A DNA stretch of 64,000 bases from Paludisphaera rhizosphaerae. Its GTDB lineage: Bacteria; Planctomycetota; Planctomycetia; Isosphaerales; Isosphaeraceae. The position numbers were made by a program, and so were the translations under genes. The stretch is taken from the NCBI RefSeq assembly GCF_011065895.1, contig NZ_JAALCR010000009.1:1-64000 (forward strand). The letters run 5' to 3'. Each line of letters starts with the position of its first letter. The first letter of the stretch is position 1. The notes under the pieces were generated by a model. It saw nothing but the letters and a program-made list of their open reading frames with translations, made no database searches and was not told the origin of the DNA. Shown here piece by piece: positions 17,961 to 27,595 of this stretch.

Positions 17961-18728
17961 ATGAAGAATACACTCGATTTCAGCGGCAAGGTCGCGCTCG
18001 TTACGGGCGCTGCGGCCGGGATGGGGCTCGCGACTGCGAGGGCTTTCGCCGAGGCAGGCGCGGCCGTGGTGCTTTCGGACTTCAGGGGGGAGGCCGCGGA
18101 AGCGGAAGCGAAGAAGCTGGTCGCGGCCGGGTGCAGGGCGATCGCCGTCCGGTGCGACGTGAGCGACGATGAGCAGGTGGCGTCGCTCGTGGAGACCACC
18201 GTGTCCGAGTTCGGCCGTCTCGACGTCGCGTTCAACAACGCGGGCGTCATGGCCAAGATCGCACCGACGGGGGAGAGCACGCGCGAGGATTGGGACCGCG
18301 TCATCGGGATCAACCTCCGGGGCGTCTGGAGTTGCATGAAGCACGAGCTGCGCCAGATGGAGCGGCAGGGCTCCGGCGCTATCGTCAACAACGCATCGGT
18401 CGGGGCGCTCACGGGCAACCCCGGCATCGGTTCGTACATCGCCTCGAAGCATGGGGTGGTCGGGCTGACGCGGACGGCGGCCCTCGAGTACGTCAAGCTC
18501 GGCGTTCGCGTGAACGCGGTTAATCCCGGATTGATCGACACCCAGATCGCCCGCGACGTCGTCTCCGGGGACGAACAGGCTTATTGCGAGATCGCCAAGG
18601 GCGTGCCGATGGGGCGCGCAGGCAAGCCCGAGGAGATCGCCGCAGCCGTCCTCTGGCTGTGCAGCCCAGGTGCGAGCTATGTCGTGGGACACGCTCTCAC
18701 CGTCGACGGCGGGATGACCGTGGTCTGA
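17961..18728 (+). CDS. Short-chain dehydrogenase/reductase (SDR)
   Basis: This is a classical SDR of 255 residues. The cofactor motif is VTGAAAGMGLATARAFAEAG, NNAG is at about residue 93, and the Ser-Tyr-Lys triad is formed by NNASVGAL, SYIASKHG. The C-terminal GASYVVGHALTVDGGMTVV is typical. Asp in VLSDFRG after the second strand favours NAD over NADP. The substrate is unknown; best annotated relatives are glucose 1-dehydrogenase-like or 3-oxoacyl reductase-like enzymes. It lies inside the redox operon, 44 bases after the lipoprotein and 28 before the aldo/keto reductase. Confidence 0.9.
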   Translation: MKNTLDFSGKVALVTGAAAGMGLATARAFAEAGAAVVLSDFRGEAAEAEAKKLVAAGCRAIAVRCDVSDDEQVASLVETTVSEFGRLDVAFNNAGVMAKIAPTGESTREDWDRVIGINLRGVWSCMKHELRQMERQGSGAIVNNASVGALTGNPGIGSYIASKHGVVGLTRTAALEYVKLGVRVNAVNPGLIDTQIARDVVSGDEQAYCEIAKGVPMGRAGKPEEIAAAVLWLCSPGASYVVGHALTVDGGMTVV

Positions 18729-18740
18729 TCACCCATCTAA

Positions 18741-19990
<1,250 letters not shown>

Positions 19991-20109
19991 GCAGGTCGAT
20001 CGTGATGTCATCCCGCAGGGCGTTCTTGACCACGGTGGGCGCGGTCTCAGCCCTGTTCACAATGCGTCGCGCTCTCGCGACCCTTTCATCCAAGATTCAG
20101 GAGGCAGAT

Positions 20110-20508
20110 ATGGAGATCACGCGGGCGGGATCGCAGCCGTCGAACAAGGGCCCGGCCGATTGGTTCACCGGATCGGTTCGCATCGACATGCTTTTCCAGC
20201 CGAAGGCCCCGGCGCGGGCGGCCGCGGCGCATGTCACGTTCGAGCCCGGCGCCCGCACGGCGTGGCACACCCACCCTCTCGGCCAGACCTTGATCGTCAC
20301 CTCCGGCTGCGGTTGGGTGCAGAAGCAGGGCGGGCCCGTGGAAGAGGTGCGCCCGGGCGACGTCGTGTGGTTCCCGCCGGGCGAGAAGCATTGGCACGGG
20401 GCGTCGCCTACCACGGCGATGACTCACATCGCCGTCCAGGAGGCCCTCGACGGCAAGATGGTCGAATGGCTGGAGAAGGTCGAAGACGAGCAATATCGGC
20501 GATCCTGA
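20110..20508 (+). CDS. Cupin protein of the hydroxynitrile-lyase-like family
   Basis: This is a 132-residue single-domain cupin. The ATG at 20110 has a strong AGGAGG five to six bases upstream, and the resulting length equals that of the Granulicella tundricola hydroxynitrile lyase family. The metal site matches that family: two His and Gln in [10 protein letters not shown] and a His in [27 protein letters not shown] is also a family signature. A longer form from GTG 19987 would add a twin-arginine-like leader ([15 protein letters not shown]), so export cannot be excluded. The reaction in vivo is unknown. Cyanohydrin cleavage yields an aldehyde, which would fit the neighbouring reductases, but most relatives are uncharacterised. 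Confidence 0.8.
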   Translation: MEITRAGSQPSNKGPADWFTGSVRIDMLFQPKAPARAAAAHVTFEPGARTAWHTHPLGQTLIVTSGCGWVQKQGGPVEEVRPGDVVWFPPGEKHWHGASPTTAMTHIAVQEALDGKMVEWLEKVEDEQYRRS

Positions 20509-20721
20509 GTGTTGCCGCTGAAGGGTCGACCGGCGGACCTCCGACTCCCTGGCCAGGCACTACGACCACCGAGGCGACCGACGGCGTCTGGGCTGTTGAA
20601 GACCCACGCCGTCCCCTCGATACAACGACGAGATCAGCTCCCCTTGCGGGACGGGCTAGGCAACGCTCAGCCTGGTTCACTCGCTCCTCGATTGATTGAC
20701 TGCAGCGGAGAATCGAAGAGT

Positions 20722-21768
20722 ATGAAAACGTATCAGACCAGGGCCATCGGAACCGACGCCCCGTCGAAGCCCCTGACCGAGCGGAACATCCCCCGCCGGG
20801 ACCTCCTGCCGCACGACGTCCAGATCGAGATCCTCTACTGCGGGATCTGCCACTCGGACCTGCACGTGGTGAAGAACGATTGGGGCGGAACGACCTACCC
20901 CGTGGTGCCGGGACACGAGATCGTGGGGCGAGTCACCAAGGTCGGCGGCGAGGTCGGCAAGTTCAAGGTCGGCGAGGTGGCGGCGATCGGCTGCATTGTG
21001 GACAGTTGTCGGTCATGTGAGTACTGCCGGAGCGGCGAGGAGCAGTACTGCGAGAATGGCTGGAGCGTCGTCTTCAACAGCCCAGACAAACACCTGGGCG
21101 GTATGAGCTACGGCGGTTTCTCGAAGAGCATCGTGGCCGACGAGAACTACGTGCTCCGCATCCCAGAATTGCTCGACCCGGCGAGCGCCGCTCCTATTCT
21201 CTGCGCCGGCATCACCGTCTACTCGCCGCTGAAGCACTGGAAGGCCGGGCCGGGCAAGAAGGTCGGCGTCCTCGGCATGGGCGGCCTCGGGCACATGGCG
21301 ATCAAGATCGCCGCCGCGATGGGAGCCGAGGTTACCGTCTTCACCACATCTTCCGCCAAGGCGGCCGACGCCAAGCGGTTGGGGGCCTCCAAGGTCGTGG
21401 TCTCGACCGACGAGCAGCAGATGGTTGGCTGCGCGAAGCAAGACCTGATCGTGGACACGGTCTCCGCCGAACACGACGCCAACGCGTACCTGAAGCTTCT
21501 GAAGGTGGACGGATCGCTCGTACTCGTGGGACTGCCCGTCAAGCCGCTCGAAGTCGGCGCGTTCAACATCGTCGGCGGTCGGAAGAGCCTGTCCGGGTCG
21601 AACATCGGCGGTATCGCCGAGACCCAGGAAGTCCTCGACTTCTGCGCCCACCACAAGATCGCGGCCGAGATCGAATTGCTGCCTGCGGGCCGGGTCAACG
21701 AGGCCATGGAGCGCCTGGAGAAGGGGGACGTGAGGTATCGCTTCGTCCTCGATATGACCAGGCTTTGA
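20722..21768 (+). CDS. Zinc-dependent alcohol dehydrogenase, third intact paralogue
   Basis: This is a 348-residue cytoplasmic YahK/CAD-type dehydrogenase. Motifs are CGICHSDLH, PGHEIVGRV, the complete structural-zinc set in VDSCRSCEYCRSGEEQYC, LCAGITVYSPLKHW and GVLGMGGLGHMAI. It is close to the first gene of the cluster in length and lacks a signal peptide. It stands 214 bases after the cupin, a gap with no recognisable gene, so it may have its own promoter. The ribosome binding site is weak (GAAGAG). A broken fourth copy follows immediately, which suggests repeated tandem duplication. Confidence 0.9.
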   Translation: MKTYQTRAIGTDAPSKPLTERNIPRRDLLPHDVQIEILYCGICHSDLHVVKNDWGGTTYPVVPGHEIVGRVTKVGGEVGKFKVGEVAAIGCIVDSCRSCEYCRSGEEQYCENGWSVVFNSPDKHLGGMSYGGFSKSIVADENYVLRIPELLDPASAAPILCAGITVYSPLKHWKAGPGKKVGVLGMGGLGHMAIKIAAAMGAEVTVFTTSSAKAADAKRLGASKVVVSTDEQQMVGCAKQDLIVDTVSAEHDANAYLKLLKVDGSLVLVGLPVKPLEVGAFNIVGGRKSLSGSNIGGIAETQEVLDFCAHHKIAAEIELLPAGRVNEAMERLEKGDVRYRFVLDMTRL

Positions 21769-21831
21769 CGGCCCGACGACCTCGACCGGCGTTCACAGGA
21801 CCATTCCTCGACATCGGGAAGATGCACCCGC

Positions 21832-22200
21832 ATGCCAGACACCACACTCCGCCTCCGGGCGTGTCTGACGTCCCTGCTCTGCATCGCCCATGCCTGCTCC
21901 TCTCTCGCGCAGGAGAGGCGAGTCCCTGCCAAGGGATACGCCGCTTTCTCGCGGGACGGCAGCTTCGCTCCCCCACGAGTTCGCTCGGCGGGCCTTAGGC
22001 GACGGGGACGTGCTCATCAACGCTGGGGTCTGCCACAGCGACCTGCACGAGGCCCGAGGCGATTGGAACGAGAAGACATATCCGGATATGCGTGGTCATG
22101 AGATCGCCGAGCGGATCTCGCGCATTGGCGTAGGCATGACGAAATTCAAGCACGGCGACCTCGCAGGCGTCGGCTGCATGGTGAATTCGTGCGGCTATGC
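21832..22200 (+). pseudogene. Truncated, frameshifted alcohol dehydrogenase with signal peptide
   Basis: The first frame starts at 21832 with a secretion signal (LRACLTSLLCIAHACSSLAQ) and runs to about 21970. The dehydrogenase similarity then continues in another frame with VLINAGVCHSDLHEARGDW, MRGHEIAERI and LAGVGCMVNSCG. It stops near the structural-zinc loop, where unrelated transposase DNA begins. One frameshift plus a 3' truncation make it inactive. It shows that a fourth, exported member of this gene family once existed here. Confidence 0.8.
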
Positions 22201-22230
22201 TACAGTTGTGCATCGTCGCAGGACTCTTGC

Positions 22231-22401
22231 GCCGCGATTTCGGTAGTGGCACTCCTTGTCGTGCTGCTGGTGCTCCCGCCGCCACAGCGACCAGGCCAGG
22301 GCCCGCTCCGGCGGCGTCAGGCGGGCCCAGATCAGCCACAGCAACAGCACTCGGACTTCCGGCACTGTCAACGGGATCAGTCGCGGCTCCCCTTTTCTAG
22401 G
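22231..22401 (-). pseudogene. IS701-type transposase C-terminal remnant
   Basis: About 57 residues read RLIPLTVPEVRVLLLWLIWA and LAWSLWRREHQQHDKECHY. This is the usual C-terminal end of IS701 transposases (LTVPE-x-R-x-LL, then WSRWRRRHQ and CHY). The rest of the gene is absent. It abuts the truncated dehydrogenase. Confidence 0.65.
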
Positions 22402-23850
22402 GCGGCAAAACCCGCTTGATGAGCGAGTCCTCAAGCGACCTGGGGTGGGGTTCCGGGTCACGGCGGAAGCGACGACCCGACGTCCGGACGGCCTGCCTAC
22501 GTCCCAGGCGGTCACGCTTGTCCCGCCACGCCGAGACGTCGGACACGATCAGGTCCGCCACGTCGCAGCACCGGAACAGGCCCGCCCAGTAGCTCCGAGT
22601 GGCCTTGTGGAAGTGGTCGAACGCACCGGCTAGCGAACCCAGCGGCCCGCGGCACCGGGCCAACGCGGCGATCAGCCCCGGTGCCGACGCCGCACTGCCG
22701 CGGGACTCGCCCCCTTGTGTCGGCTAGGATCGCGCCGAACCGGCGGACCCAGCCGAACGCCGTCCTCATCTCCGGCTACGTCATCTCGGTCGTCTCCAGC
22801 TCCTTGGCCAGGATCGCCCGCAGCAGCGTCTGCTCCTTCGGAAGCCCCTTTTAGCACCGATTCGGTCGAGGCTGTCGGCGACCTTCGCCAGCCGATCCCT
22901 CAGCTCAGGCCCGAAGCCTTCAGCGGCGGGCGGCCGTCGTCGGTCAGGGCCGATCGCACTGTGGCGCAGTAGCCGCCGACCGCCTCGGCCTCAGCGTCGT
23001 CGCGGCCCTCGACCTTCCGCTCGATCGGCCGCACGCCGCGCACCTTCTTCTTGAGCTGGACCTTGGCGTGGTGGTCGGCCTCGTAGATCGGCAGGGCCAC
23101 CTCGCGCAGGTCGTGGAAGTGGCAGAGCTGGTGGTGGACGCCGTCGAGGGCTTCGGCCACGGCCTTGCGGATCGACGTCTGACTGTCGGAGACCACCGCA
23201 GCGATCGGACTTCGCCCAGGGCTCCCTTCACCTCGGTCATCAGCTTCGCCAGGTCGGCCGGCGTCCAGGACAGCTGGCTCGGGGCCAGGAGGACTTCGCT
23301 GCTGAGCACGTCGCGGATCAACCAGAGGACCTCGTGGCCGACGTCGGGCTGCAGGCCGTCGATCACCAGGATCACCCGCCCGGCCTCGGCCGTGATCCGC
23401 CGGAGGCGGCTGACATCCGAGGAGGACAGGGCCAGCAGCTCGTCGTAGCAGTTCAGCAGGTTGCCGACGCTCCGCACACAGATCGGGACGCTGCGGCGGA
23501 CCAGCTCGGCGTGGATCTCGGGCACGCTGCGGTGCTCGGCATGCCGCAGGCGGCCGACCGCGGCGATGACGTCAAGTCCGAACTCGTGCTGCGGCAGGGC
23601 ATAGCGGCCCTCCTGCTCGGGGCGGAGGCAGGCCCGATGCCGGGGGCAATCGGTGTTGCGACAACTGCGGATCTGGAGCCGCAGCAGCACAGAGCCGTCC
23701 AGAGTGACGACGGTCCGGCGGGTGGTGGCGGCCGACCACAGCGGCCCGGAGCAGGCCGGGCAGTCGCGCGTGTGGGCAGGCGGATCAAGAGTCTGTTCGG
23801 GGCCTCGCCACCCTGGAAACGAACAGAGTGGGCGGCATCTATCGAAAATG
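22402..23850 (-). pseudogene. Unclassified planctomycete transposase, multiply frameshifted
   Basis: Read leftward, the N-terminal part (about 23690-23200) contains CRNTDCPRHRACLRPEQEGR, a cysteine-containing zinc-binding segment, then VILVIDGLQPDVGHEVLWL. After a frameshift near 23190 it continues with VSDSQTSIRKAVAEALDGVH, HQLCHFHDLREVA and KKKVRGVRPIERK. After further shifts, ATRSYWAGLFRCCDVADL remains near the end. These pieces recur in order in planctomycete transposases of a group I cannot place confidently in an IS family. It is inactive. Confidence 0.65.
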
Positions 23851-23922
23851 GCCGAAAGGCCGAGGCCGCCCAGCTCGCCTTCGCATCCCCGGGGATCGTA
23901 GAAACAGGCAGGGCCGGAGAAT

Positions 23923-23936
23923 GAATAACGCTATTC
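23923..23936. repeat. Dispersed palindrome, copy C
   Basis: GAATAACGCTATTC sits inside the longer imperfect palindrome ATGAATAACGCTATTCAC (23921-23938). It lies at the promoter-side end of the transposase pseudogene, where recognisable similarity ends. Confidence 0.65.
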
Positions 23937-24164
23937 ACATTCCACGGTTGGTTGAACCGTCGGGGCCATCGGATGTCGAAGCTTCAAGTCGGTTCACGAC
24001 AACCCCTCGGTCTGTCATCGCCTTATCCTCCCACGGGCAATTCTGGCAAGCCGCCGTGTTTCCATCACCGGCAGGAGCGCTCCGATCGGCGCGAAGCAGT
24101 CGGTCTACTACGGTTGTAATTTGGTTTTGGGCCTCCTACCATTTCGTCGCAAGGAGGCCGAGAG

Positions 24165-24690
24165 ATGCCCGATATCCCAACCGCCGCGGACGTTCGCGAT
24201 TGGGCTGTGGAGCTGCAGGCGATCGAGCGGCTGATCGCTCATCGATTCCCACGGCAAGAGCCTCAGGAGCGGGCCGCGGCCTACCTGTGAGGGTTGCTCT
24301 CCGTCGTCGAACGCAACAACGGTTGGCAGTTCGCCGAGTCGGCCGGCGACGAGAACCCCTACGGCGTTCAGCATCTCCTCGGCCGCGCCGACTGAGAGGC
24401 TGATCGGGTCCGCGACGATCTGGTCGCCTACGTCCAGGTCCACCTGACCGGCCTCCGCAGGCTGCTGATCGTCGACGAGACGGGGTTACTCGAGAAGGGC
24501 GTCAAGTCGGCTGGGGTCCAGCGGCAGTATTCCGGGTCCGCCGGTCGGATCGAGAACTGCCAGGTCAAGGTCTTCCCGGCCTTCGCGGGCCTGGTGCCGA
24601 TCCAGCCGACTCGCCATCCGAAGGCGATGCGACCTAGTCCCCGTCTCGATGGCCCTTTCGTGCAGGCCGTGAGGCGGCTTGCGATCGGGT
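24165..24690 (+). pseudogene. IS701-family transposase N-terminal remnant
   Basis: From an ATG with AAGGAGG upstream, the frame gives DWAVELQAIERLIAHRFPR, then [31 protein letters not shown] and [20 protein letters not shown] with the first catalytic Asp. [18 protein letters not shown] follows. These are IS701 landmarks. Two in-frame TGA codons (24288-24290 and 24393-24395) and loss of the C-terminal half make it dead. It ends about 90 bases before cas3. Confidence 0.8.
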
Positions 24691-24775
24691 GACAACTGGA
24701 TAGGCTGGCGTCCTTCGGATTTGTCGGAGCTCAGAGATAGGCTTTCATTCGAATATTTTAGGAAGGCTTAATCGC

Positions 24776-27025
24776 GTGTACTACGCACATACAGCGAAGG
24801 ATCGTGACTGGGAGCCACTTAGGGAACATCTCGTTGAAACGGCGGATCGGGCGGAGGGATTCGCCTCGGCGTTCCATTCGGGGCCGTTGGCGAGACATGC
24901 CGGCCTCTGGCACGACCTCGGGAAATACAGCGAGGCGTTTCAGGCCTATCTGAAGCTAAGCGCGAGCCTCGGCGACGAGGTCCACCAATCCGACTTGCGG
25001 GGGACGGTCGACCACTCGACCGCCGGCGCCCAACATGCCGCCAAGCACGGGCCTGTAGGTCGGCTCCTGGCCTACTGCATCGCGGGGCACCACGCGGGTT
25101 TGCCCGACGGCGAAGGTGAAACAGTGTCATGCCTCAGGGGCCGGTTGGGCAAGGTGATCGAGCCGATCGAGGCGGCACCGGCTGACCTCAAGGAATTGGG
25201 CCGGTTGCCTATCCGCCCACTACAGACCAAGCACGACAGGGAGAAGCCTTTCGCCCTGGCCTTCTACACGCGGATGCTCTTCTCCTGCCTGGTCGACGCC
25301 GATTTCCTGGCCACGGAGAAATACCTCGACCCCGATCGCTCCGAACACCGGGTGGACGGGGCAACTTGCAACCAGTTACGCGAGAGACTCGATCGTTATC
25401 TCGCCGAAAAGGTCAACGACGCCACCCACGTCAACCGTCGACGCGCGGAGGTCCTGGACGCCTGCCGCGCGAAGGCGTCGCAGCCCCCGGGCTTTTTCTC
25501 GCTGAACGTCCCCACGGGAGGGGGCAAGACTCTTTCTTCGCTCGCCTTCGCCCTTAGGCACGCCGAGGAGCACGACCTGCGTCGGGTCGTCTATGCGATC
25601 CCGTTCACGAGCATCATCGAGCAGACGGCCGACGTCTTTCGCGAGGCGCTGGGCGACGAGGTGCTCGAGCACCACAGCAGCCTCGAACCCGACGATCCGG
25701 CCCGGCAGACCGTCCGCTCTCGACTGGCCGCCGAGAACTTCGACGCCTCGCTGATCGTCACGACGAACGTCCAGCTCTTCGAGTCCCTCTTCGCCTCCCG
25801 CACCTCGCGCTGTCGGAAGCTCCACCGCCTGGCGAAGAGCGTCATCATCCTTGATGAGGCCCAGACCCTCCCCCCCAAGTTGCTCGCCCCGACGCTCGCC
25901 GCGCTCCGGGAACTCGTCGTCAACTACGGGTCGACCGTGGTCCTCTGCACGGCCACCCAGCCGGCGATCGAGCACCGCGAGTCCTTCCCCATCGGCCTCG
26001 AATGCGTCCGCCCCATCATCGACGATCCCCACGCCCTCCACCGCGACCTGCGTCGAACCTCCGTCGAGATGGCGGGTGAGCTGACTGTGGAAGAACTGGC
26101 CGCTCGCTTGGAGGAGGAGAAGCAGGCCCTCTGCATCGTCAACTCGCGTCGCCACGCCGCCGCGATCTTCCAGGCCCTCGACGACCCCAACGCCCTCCAC
26201 CTGAGCGCCTCGATGTGCGCCGCGCACCGATCGGAGGTGGTCAGGGAGATCCGAAGGCGTCTGAGTCGGTGCCCCGACGAACCGTGCCTGGTCGTCTCGA
26301 CCCAGGTGATCGAGGCCGGCGTCGACGTGGACTTCCCGACCGTCTACCGCGCCGCCGCCGGGCTGGATTCGATCGCCCAGGCGGCCGGTCGCTGCAACCG
26401 CGAAGGCAAGCTCACCGGCCCAGACGATCTGGCACGCCTCGGCCGCGTCGTGGTCTTCGACTACGACGCCAAGTCCTTCCGGACCGTCCCGCTCATCGAA
26501 CGCGCCGCCTGCCGCTTCCACGAGGTCGCGCCCGATCACGCCAACGACCTGCTCGCCCCCGAGGCGATCGAGGCTTACTTCGGCCTCCACTACTGGAACA
26601 TCGGTGGCGATCTCGGTCAGGGCTGGGACAAGGGAGCCGAGGACCGGAGCGTCATGGAATGCTTCTCCCTCGACCGCTCCGTCGGCCTTCGCGCTCAGTT
26701 CCGCGAGGCTTCCTCCGCTTATCGGCTCATTGACGACGCCCAGACGCCGATCCTCGTCCCGTTCGGCGAGCAGGGCAAGCATCTAATCGAACGGCTCGAA
26801 TCCCTTCCCGAAGCCCCCGACCCGAAGGATCTTCGCGCCTTCGACCGAAGGGCGCAGCGCTACACGGTCGGTGTGTTCGATCGCGACCTGTGGAAGCTGG
26901 ATCAAAACCACGTCCTCCTCGAACGCCATGGGCGATTTTATCTGGGCAATCCTGGGGCATATAACGAGCAACTGGGCCTGGACTACAAAGTGCTCGGCCT
27001 GGATGCGGAAGCTCTGGTTATCTGA
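24776..27025 (+). CDS. cas3: CRISPR-associated helicase-nuclease Cas3
   Basis: This is the effector nuclease-helicase of a type I-C system, 749 residues. The GTG start at 24776 has AGGAAGG nine bases upstream. The N-terminal HD nuclease has LWHDLGKYSEAFQAYL, VDHSTAGAQH and AYCIAGHHAGL. The SF2 helicase has VPTGGGKTLSSLAFALRHA (Walker A), VIILDEAQTLPPK (DEAQ box), VLCTATQPAIEH and a C-terminal STQVIEAGVDVDF...QAAGRCNREG motif VI. Cascade recruits it to nick and unwind the targeted strand. It stands apart from the other cas genes, separated by a hairpin terminator, the antisense repeat-like RNA and a small ORF, so its expression may be independent. Confidence 0.96.
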   Translation: MYYAHTAKDRDWEPLREHLVETADRAEGFASAFHSGPLARHAGLWHDLGKYSEAFQAYLKLSASLGDEVHQSDLRGTVDHSTAGAQHAAKHGPVGRLLAYCIAGHHAGLPDGEGETVSCLRGRLGKVIEPIEAAPADLKELGRLPIRPLQTKHDREKPFALAFYTRMLFSCLVDADFLATEKYLDPDRSEHRVDGATCNQLRERLDRYLAEKVNDATHVNRRRAEVLDACRAKASQPPGFFSLNVPTGGGKTLSSLAFALRHAEEHDLRRVVYAIPFTSIIEQTADVFREALGDEVLEHHSSLEPDDPARQTVRSRLAAENFDASLIVTTNVQLFESLFASRTSRCRKLHRLAKSVIILDEAQTLPPKLLAPTLAALRELVVNYGSTVVLCTATQPAIEHRESFPIGLECVRPIIDDPHALHRDLRRTSVEMAGELTVEELAARLEEEKQALCIVNSRRHAAAIFQALDDPNALHLSASMCAAHRSEVVREIRRRLSRCPDEPCLVVSTQVIEAGVDVDFPTVYRAAAGLDSIAQAAGRCNREGKLTGPDDLARLGRVVVFDYDAKSFRTVPLIERAACRFHEVAPDHANDLLAPEAIEAYFGLHYWNIGGDLGQGWDKGAEDRSVMECFSLDRSVGLRAQFREASSAYRLIDDAQTPILVPFGEQGKHLIERLESLPEAPDPKDLRAFDRRAQRYTVGVFDRDLWKLDQNHVLLERHGRFYLGNPGAYNEQLGLDYKVLGLDAEALVI

Positions 27026-27053
27026 TGCGGAATCACCTCCAGATCCGGGAAAT

Positions 27054-27081
27054 GTGGTGGGAGGTCTCGTCCTCCCACCAC
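27054..27081. terminator. Hairpin after cas3, also 3' end of the antisense RNA
   Basis: GTGGTGGGAGG (27054-27064), a six-base loop TCTCGT and the exact complement CCTCCCACCAC (27071-27081) form a perfect 11-bp stem. It could end cas3 transcripts rightward and the repeat-like RNA leftward. No T-run follows on either strand. Confidence 0.65.
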
Positions 27082-27188
27082 AGACGCACCACTGCTATTC
27101 GCAACCCGTCACGTGTTTCAATCCACACCCGGTGAGGGTGACGCAAGCAATCGGCGGAATTCGAAGCGGGGCCTCTTGCCTCCGATCG
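27054..27188 (-). ncRNA. CRISPR-repeat-like regulatory RNA (CreR/CreA-like candidate)
   Basis: Read on the minus strand, 27142-27115 is a degenerate copy of the array repeat. It has GTCACCC, a five-base loop TCACC, GGGTG, then the intact 3' handle GTGGATTGAAAC. The stem pairs CACCC with GGGTG although its bases differ from those of the array repeat. The sequence then runs 33-34 bases (27114-27081), exactly a spacer length, into the 11-bp hairpin at 27054-27081. A -10-like TATGAT on the minus strand (27200-27195) could start the RNA near 27188. The first 17 bases of the pseudo-spacer match 27231-27247 with mismatches only at positions 6 and 12, next to a TTC PAM. Single degenerate repeat units of this kind are known as Cas-regulating RNAs or CreTA antitoxin RNAs in other type I systems. 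Transcription and processing by Cas5c are inferred. Confidence 0.75.
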
Positions 27189-27227
27189 CGACTAATCATA
27201 TCCTGAACCAGCCAGAACATAAACTCA

Positions 27228-27264
27228 TTCACGTGGCGGGTAGCGAAATCACTTTTTTGCTCGG
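27228..27264 (+). promoter_or_regulatory. PAM and protospacer-like target of the antisense RNA
   Basis: TTC at 27228-27230 is the type I-C PAM. The next 17 bases, ACGTGGCGGGTAGCGAA, match the pseudo-spacer start ACGTGACGGGTTGCGAA except at positions 6 and 12. Position 18 also differs and similarity ends there. The site lies between a -10-like CATAAA (27218-27223) and the ATG at 27274. Cascade bound here would block transcription into the small ORF and the cas5-cas2 operon. Confidence 0.72.
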
Positions 27265-27273
27265 AGGGTCAGC

Positions 27274-27525
27274 ATGAGTGCACGTCTTCTCAAGATAGCG
27301 ACCGAACTCTTGCGCGAGCTCAAAACCCCATTGGATCGACTTCCGTACACCGCAGAGTTCGAGCCGATTTACGCGCAGTTTCTCCAACGTGCTGGGGCGG
27401 ATCTGTCGCGACACGACGTTTGGTGGGCGCTACTCCACTCGCGTAAGCGGGGAGACGGACGCTCCTCCGATGGTCGTGGGCGTATGCGCGCTGGTCGGCC
27501 TGGACCGAGCGTGGCCAAGGCTTGA
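27274..27525 (+). CDS. Small protein of unknown function between cas3 and cas5
   Basis: This is an 83-residue protein with GGAGGG five to ten bases before its ATG. The core LLKIATELLRELKTPLDRLP, YTAEFEPIYAQFLQR and LSRHDVWWALLHSRKRG resembles short planctomycete proteins of the LPYT-x-EF type, which have no known function. The helical, basic C-terminus could bind nucleic acid. It is not Cas6, which type I-C lacks. It is the first gene after the protospacer-like site and is followed by an 8-bp-stem hairpin before cas5. It could be the repressed gene of a CreTA-like pair, a leader ORF of the cas operon or an unrelated passenger. The last 25 residues are low-complexity and may be out of the original frame. 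Confidence 0.6.
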   Translation: MSARLLKIATELLRELKTPLDRLPYTAEFEPIYAQFLQRAGADLSRHDVWWALLHSRKRGDGRSSDGRGRMRAGRPGPSVAKA

Positions 27526-27540
27526 ATCCTTCACCGCCGA

Positions 27541-27562
27541 GGCCGCCAGCCGTTTGGCGGCC
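27541..27562. other. Hairpin between the small ORF and cas5
   Basis: GGCCGCCA and TGGCGGCC form an 8-bp stem with a six-base loop, 16 bases after the small ORF stop and about 35 bases before the cas5 start. It may act as an attenuator or weak terminator separating the small ORF from the cas operon. No T-run follows. Confidence 0.45.
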
Positions 27563-27595
27563 TCCACCAATAACTCTGACCACCAGGGTGGCTTC

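Noticed and set aside
23453-23938. Minus-strand frame MNSVIHS... as a gene
   Set aside because: It begins in palindrome copy C and runs out of frame with the transposase pseudogene similarity; no protein family fits.
27274-27525. Small ORF as a cas6 or anti-CRISPR gene
   Set aside because: Type I-C uses Cas5c instead of Cas6, and no ferredoxin-like RNase motif or similarity to a known anti-CRISPR is visible.
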